In this document: positions 59,079-64,000 of the stretch, piece after piece
How positions within the stretch are numbered: position 1 is the stretch's first letter
How the letters are laid out: every line of letters begins with the position of its first letter
NCBI GenBank assembly: GCA_013350335.1
Contig: CM023532.1
Location: 37,325,708-37,389,707 of the forward strand
DNA length: 64,000 nucleotides
Direction: 5' to 3'
Source of the DNA: Chimonanthus salicifolius
Lineage: Eukaryota; Streptophyta; Magnoliopsida; Laurales; Calycanthaceae
Position numbers and translations under genes: made by a program
The notes under the pieces: generated by a model
Told to the model about the DNA's origin: nothing
Database searches by the model: none
The model's input: the letters and a program-made list of their open reading frames with translations, nothing else

Positions 59079-59087
59079 AAACCCTAA
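59079..59087 (+). promoter_or_regulatory. Telo-box in the presumed NOP10 promoter
   Basis: AAACCCTAA, the plant telo-box. It is known to be enriched close to the start site of genes for ribosomal proteins and ribosome biogenesis, which is what NOP10 is. A pyrimidine-rich initiator region (CTCTTTCTCTCTCTCTATTATACCCTAG) follows at 59110-59138. Confidence 0.6.
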
Positions 59088-59089
59088 TG

Positions 59090-59209
59090 CTCTTCTTTTA
59101 ACACCCTTCTACTCTTTCTCTCTCTCTATTATACCCTAGCCGCCGTCGCGCTCTGTATTTTTCCCATCAACGAAGAAGAAAAAGAAGCAGAGAAGAGAAA
59201 GGAAAGCAG
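59090..59209 (+). other. NOP10: Presumed NOP10 5' untranslated exon
   Basis: A GC-richer, purine-rich stretch (CCGCCGTCGCGCTCTG, then GAAGAAGAAAAAGAAGCAGAG) without ATG. It ends AAAGCAG|GTGTGG, a usable donor at 59210. Linked to the coding exon at 62956 by position, by the telo-box, and because no other gene start lies between. Inferred, not proven. Confidence 0.5.
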
Positions 59210-60278
59210 GTGTGGCCATTTTTTTTCTTCAACCTTTTCTCCATATTTTCTTTTTTCTCTTTCCATTCTTTCTCTCCGCCGTTTCATTTATTCTCTCATC
59301 CCATTTTTTTCTACTGAATTTTAATGTTTTGTAAGGAGGGTAGAGTCGCAGCCGCTGGCGTTTTCTTAAATTTTTTTATCTAACTTTCCATTTTTTCCAA
59401 AACCGCGGCTCACGGTTCACGATTGGATAAAAAACCGATCTAAACTGCGGCTTGAAACGGTTTTTTGCGGCTTGGTTTATCAGAAGGCTTTTTAATCAGA
59501 TCGGATTACTCTATAAAAATCTTTAAACTGGAAGCAGAAAACTCAGCTAGGATCGAGTCATGAGTATTTTGTAATTTAAGCTACGGTTTGTGGTAGAGGT
59601 ATTAAGGCATGTTTTGGAAAAACAAATGGAAAGTGGATGATTCAGTGAATGCTTGAGAGAACTGACTGATCTGATTTTACGTGTAAAGTTTTTGTACGAG
59701 TGGGTTTTGGGGCCTTTCAAGTTTGGAACCTCACAACTATTATTATCATCACTGTAATGACGATGATGAGGAACATCCTCTATTGGAAGATGGGTGGAAT
59801 TTTTTGAAATTTCAGCTGAAAATTCAGCCAAAATTTCAGAGATTTAAGACGAAAACTTTTTGAAATCTTTACTTCAATGGAAGAAGAAGAATAAAATGAG
59901 AACATGCTGCAGATGGAGGTAGAGGCAAACAAAAACCACCAGTGTGCTGCAAAGGAAGGGGAGGGAAACTGACTGAGGGAAACGATGTTTCCTTTGCTCT
60001 TCTAGGGGAATCCATTTTGGGCTGGAAGGGGGTTGAGAGGGGTAAAGTGGGCCCCGCTTTTCCTCTGCTAGGCAAATATCAAATATGGGAATCATTCAAA
60101 AAAACGGAAAGAACAAACAAACAGGGGATTAGGAGGGAAACCCTTGCTTTTCCTTTCATTCCACTCATCCAAACACAACCTTAGGATCACTTAAAATCCT
60201 AAAGTTTTGCTTTCTTTTACCTTTTTTTAATGCTGGCCCAATGAGGAGTTCATTGATAATTTAGTCATGCATCCCTAT

Positions 60279-62335
60279 TTTTTTTTTTTTTTTTATGATA
60301 GTGATTTTATTGCTAGAAGGAAGATACAACAAAAAAGGCATGACGGCCAAAGTTGGGGAAAATACATATAGGACTAGAACACGTTGAAAAATAAAATACC
60401 CCAACACCTCAAAGAAAATAAATTAGGCAAGACAAGAAGCAACATTTATCATATATTATAGATAGTCTGGTCACTCCTCTTTTGGTGAGAGAACTTGCAA
60501 CATCATTGGCATCTCTTGGGGTTTGGACGTAGCTCACCGGAATAGTGGAAAAAAGATCTAAATTTCTTCATTAATGCCCTCAATATTATGAGGATAAGAG
60601 GATTCATCAGCCGCCCATTCAACTACACATGATGAATCCCCTTCAATTATCAAAGGAAAAGTAGATCATGATAACACCAGCTTGAGCCCTTGAAGGAGAG
60701 CCTAGGCCTTGGCCAACATAAGCAAAATTAATCCCATTGGGCTATAGAAAGCCAACATAGCAGTTCTTCAATTGTCTTGAATAAGGCCCTCAATACCAGT
60801 TGGGCCAATGGCACTAATCGCACGTCCATTGAAATTCAGTTTATAATAACTGATTGGGAGAGGAGTCTACTGCAACGAACAAGAGGTAGAAGAGGGGGAG
60901 TCTTTAATCACTTCAGACTAGCATCTTATAATTTCATTAATTGGGTAATGGAGAAAATATCAAGAAACGAATCCTAGCTGGCGCACCTCCATTTGATTGC
61001 TTGTAGGATTCTCTCAGAATTGTGTGCCACACCTTTGAAACACCAGTTATTCCTTTCCAACCAGATCAACATGAAGTAGTGATGGGAATGGAGTTCCAAA
61101 GGATTCGTCCCTTAGCACCAAGCGACCCAAGTTGCTAGCTTTGAAGTAAATTCAACTACGACATGGGAGGGACCCAAGATAATTCAAACAAGGAGAATTG
61201 AAGGACACTAGAGGAATAAGTGATTGACATTCTCCTTCTCACCAAGGCAAAAGAAATGAAAGTTGGCAAATTGGAGTTTGTTACCTCTTCTTATCAACAT
61301 GTCCAAAGTCAACACCTTTTTTTTTGATATGCACCCAGCAGAAAGTAATATATTTGAAGGTGCTGGGCATCTCCCTTATCTATTATGGGCGCTGATAGGA
61401 TCTTTAGGACTGGTAAGCTTGAATAGAAGGATTGTACATAAACTTTCCTTTACTCTCTAGCATCCAAATGTAAAAATTTGGCCTTGATGGATTTAAGTAG
61501 CAACAATAGATCAATTGTTAAAGAGCTAGAAATTGCCCTTACTTCCAATGGTAGGTATCTTTCAAAGTTATGACACCAAGAAATATACTCCTGACAAACC
61601 TTGAAGCATTCTTTGACAACAGAGTTGTGATTCGACAAAATGTGGAACAAATAAGGAAAATAACCTCTAAAGGAGTCTTTGCTAGCCATAAATCATGCCA
61701 TAAATAAATTCTCTCTTTTTTTCCGCCCTGATACTGAATGTTAGTGTAAATAGAATTGAGACAATTGACCACCTGAAGCACCCAAAAGAAGGAGCATCTC
61801 TGAGATACATTGATTCTCCATCCATCACCACCCAAATGTTATTTCTTGATCAAAATGATCTTCTAGAAGCCTGATCTTTATTGCCCAACCTCCACACTCA
61901 TTTGTCGATAAGCGCTAGATTCATGGATTTAAGACTTTTCACACCTAGGTCTCTAGACTTAACTGTTTTACACACTGTGTCTTAGCTTACCAAGTGATAT
62001 TCCTTCTGCTCATGGAGACCTTTCCATAGAAAATCCCACAACAATGTTTCCAATATATGGATGATACCGGCTGGACACCTGAAGCACTCGTTTCCAATAG
62101 GAGCATCTCTGAGACGAAACATTGATTCTCCATCATCACCACCTACTTGTTGTTTCTCAATCAAAATGAACTTCCAAAAGCCTGATCCACATTGCCCAAC
62201 CTCCACACCTATTTGCCGATAAGTGCTAGATTCATGGATTTGCCAACTTGAGGCCAAGGTTTGATAATGCTGTACACTCATCTCAGTAAGCAACTTGGCT
62301 TTCAAATGTGCGATGAGATTAGGGTTTTAATCAAT
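60279..62335 (-). mobile_element. 5'-truncated, degraded LINE
   Basis: Minus strand. From about 62320 downwards: the end of the RT region (LLWDFLWKGLHEQKEYHLVS, near 61985-62090), then LGVKSLKSMNLALIDKWVWR across a frameshift (61880-61960), then a zf-RVT-type region (IYLWHDLWLAKTPLE near 61700; HLFLECPSI-type residues near 61220). Next is an RNase H-like end (LNFNGRAISAIGPTG near 60820, LIIEGDSSCVVEWA near 60630). A T-run at 60279-60297 is the reversed poly-A tail. All parts have stops. It lies within what I take to be the first intron of NOP10, in reverse orientation. Confidence 0.75.
61786..62260 (-). repeat. Tandem duplication within the LINE
   Basis: About 160 bp at 61786-61945 is repeated at 62088-62250, roughly 305 bp apart (GCCCAACCTCCACAC and GCTAGATTCATGGATTT in both). 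The duplication splits the LINE frame. Confidence 0.75.
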
Positions 62336-62955
62336 GGTTGTCCTCCGTCCTACCTCACTATTTTTAGCTTAAGTGCATCTTGAGAATTTGAACTTTAATG
62401 TAGATCATATACTGTAGCCCTTAGTTTCAATTGTCGGCTATGCTTTGATTATTGGTGGCTTGGAACAACTCAGGTTCTACATTTGTAAAAATAAGTTTGG
62501 CTTCTCTCTGTGGAAGTTGTTTACTTTTGTGACTTGCTTGATCAAACCAATTTAGGTCTTCTTTTTGAAAGGTAATTCAGGCCCAATTCAAGAAGCTGTA
62601 TTTTGGAATCTATTGTTATTTACTAGAATGGGTATTCCTTTGCTTTGATGGTGGTGAGGAAGATTAGCTTCTAATGACATCCCATAATTGATCGTACAAA
62701 CATGTGTTTTTTTTTTTTTGAGTAGTAAAAAAGGAAAAAAAATGGGATCTTACAAACATGTTTTTGATGTATGGATGGCATAATCTTTGTCCTTATTTTC
62801 ATGTTAACTAGTAATTTATAGTGTTGGATTTACTTGAAGCCTTTATGCATTTTCTTTGATTCATCATTGATGACACTAATTTTTTTTTTATTTCAGTGTT
62901 CATTAAACTAACTTCTCTCAGTGTATTGATTTTGACAGGTTGACAGTTTGCTGCC

Positions 62956-63009
62956 ATGTATCTTCAGTTTTACATAAATGAAAATGGCGATAAAGTTTAC
63001 ACCACCAAG
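62956..63009 (+). CDS. NOP10: NOP10 first coding exon (gene continues off the right edge)
   Basis: ATG at 62956 gives MYLQFYINENGDKVYTTK and then the donor AAG|GTATAT at 63010. These 18 residues are the highly conserved start of NOP10, subunit 3 of H/ACA snoRNPs, which with the dyskerin homologue, NHP2 and GAR1 converts uridine to pseudouridine in rRNA in the nucleolus. The family is about 64 residues long; exons 2 and 3 are not found in 63010-64000 and must lie beyond. Acceptor candidates before it are TTTTGACAG (to 62938) and GACAG (to 62946). The exon is undamaged. Later exons can be modelled on the copies at 12202-12562. Confidence 0.88.
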
Positions 63010-64000
63010 GTATATTTACTTACTAAGATGTCCCCTCATTTACTTCAGGTGTTATTACTCATTATTTGGGCAAGATCGTTCATTGTTTGGAGGATTTGTA
63101 GTACTGAAGATTTTTTTTTTTTTTTTTGGTTTTGAATTATAGCAAATAGAAACGAACTATGCATCAAAGAGTTTGTTCAGATAATGGATAATTATGATAT
63201 ATATATGGTTAGCGATCCTCCCATGGGCATTTTGTGTAACCCGTCATGGGTTTTACTGTATTGCCCATTTTGCCCTTCGAATCGACTTGCTGAGACCTTC
63301 GAATCACTTACAGCAAATGGTTGTCTTTTGGTCCTTTCTAGCAAAATCCTGCTCAATTTTCTACTGTATCACTCCATCTTTTTCCCATTGAAGAGAGATG
63401 TTTTCCTTTCTTAAAATGGACAAAGAAGAAAAAGAGTTTGGACTCTTGAGTTCCTCTTTCATCGTGAGACATCTTGGGCATTTTTGAAATGTCTCTTATC
63501 AAGAATTTTCTCAACCTTCACATCAATTTTTTCAGTTGCTCAATGCAGGCTTGTCCATGGGTCCTTTTCATGCGTGAAAGGATTTCATGGAAAATTTACC
63601 AGCAGCAGCAGTTCTGAGGAATTTGGGTAACAAATGTATTAGTAAGAACTAAATTAGTAGTTGTAGATAAGACCAAGACTTTGACACGAACTGAACTAGA
63701 GGTGGATGACATACTTAGCTTTCTTATATTGCTTGATGGGCATGTGCTTAAACGACTTAATATTTTTTAGTAGAATGCTTATTAGATATAAGAAAAAGAA
63801 GTCACTTCCACTATATTGAGTATTTTTTAATGTAAAATCTGCCCTGGTATGGGTCACATATTTTATATTTTTAAAAAACATTGAAATAATGGAAACTATT
63901 TGTTTTAAAAATTTGGGTAGATATGTTTATTTGTGCCTAATGTTCTGTCAGTAGTCTAATTTTTGGTCCCAGACTTTTCTAGTAAAGGCTTATCATTTTG
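63010..64000 (+). other. NOP10: NOP10 intron, open at the right edge
   Basis: Starts with GTATAT. T-rich, with no exon 2 signature (KESPLGL) in any frame. The open frames 63184-63414 show no domain. No similarity seen to the intron remnants at 10331 or 12171, so this part was not copied or has been lost there. Confidence 0.6.

Overview
This is nuclear DNA of a flowering plant, most likely a eudicot. The evidence is AT-rich intergenic sequence, plant-type introns, two leucine-rich-repeat receptor kinases (LRR-RLKs) of the MIK2-like type, a CC-NBS-LRR remnant, plant adaptor and ribosome-biogenesis gene pieces, and a dense layer of plant transposons (Copia, TRIM, hAT, Stowaway, SINE, LINE). I cannot name the species from sequence alone.

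Layout. 21-1006 is a non-autonomous hAT element with an 8-bp target duplication. 1015-9805 is copy A of a segmental duplication carrying an intact two-exon LRR-RLK (2886-6546). 9788-10084 is the broken N-terminus of a CC-NBS-LRR gene. 10331-12562 holds two pieces of a NOP10 pseudogene and a solo LTR. 14635-19325 is a young Copia retrotransposon with 169-bp LTRs, no recognisable gag and a broken pol. 19.3-36 kb has no gene: it is a patchwork of repeated flanks of the kinase unit, with MITEs and SINEs. 36005-46810 is copy B of the duplication, with a second LRR-RLK (37618-42048). That one has 11 more LRRs than copy A and one in-frame stop. 46.8-50.9 kb is repeats and LINE debris. 50933-51415 (minus) is the first part of a NECAP-like gene with an in-frame stop. 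55047-56080 is a long foldback element next to a TA microsatellite. 56653-57006 is a minus-strand TRIM. 59.05 kb to the right edge appears to be the 5' part of a genuine NOP10 gene: a telo-box promoter, a probable untranslated exon, a long intron containing a decayed LINE, and the first coding exon at 62956-63009. Its later exons lie outside the window.

How it fits together. The only genes that look functional are the copy A LRR-RLK and the NOP10 gene that runs off the right edge. Fragments matching the upstream flank of the kinase unit recur about seven times and the downstream flank about five times, all in the same orientation. The locus therefore looks like a former tandem array of receptor-kinase units, most of which lost their genes. 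Shared and unshared insertions (TRIM shared; hAT, SINEs and Stowaways not) give a relative order of events. The clearest unexpected finding is NOP10: its exons 2 and 3, with intron, lie about 50 kb upstream of the genuine first exon, and exon 2 is present twice.
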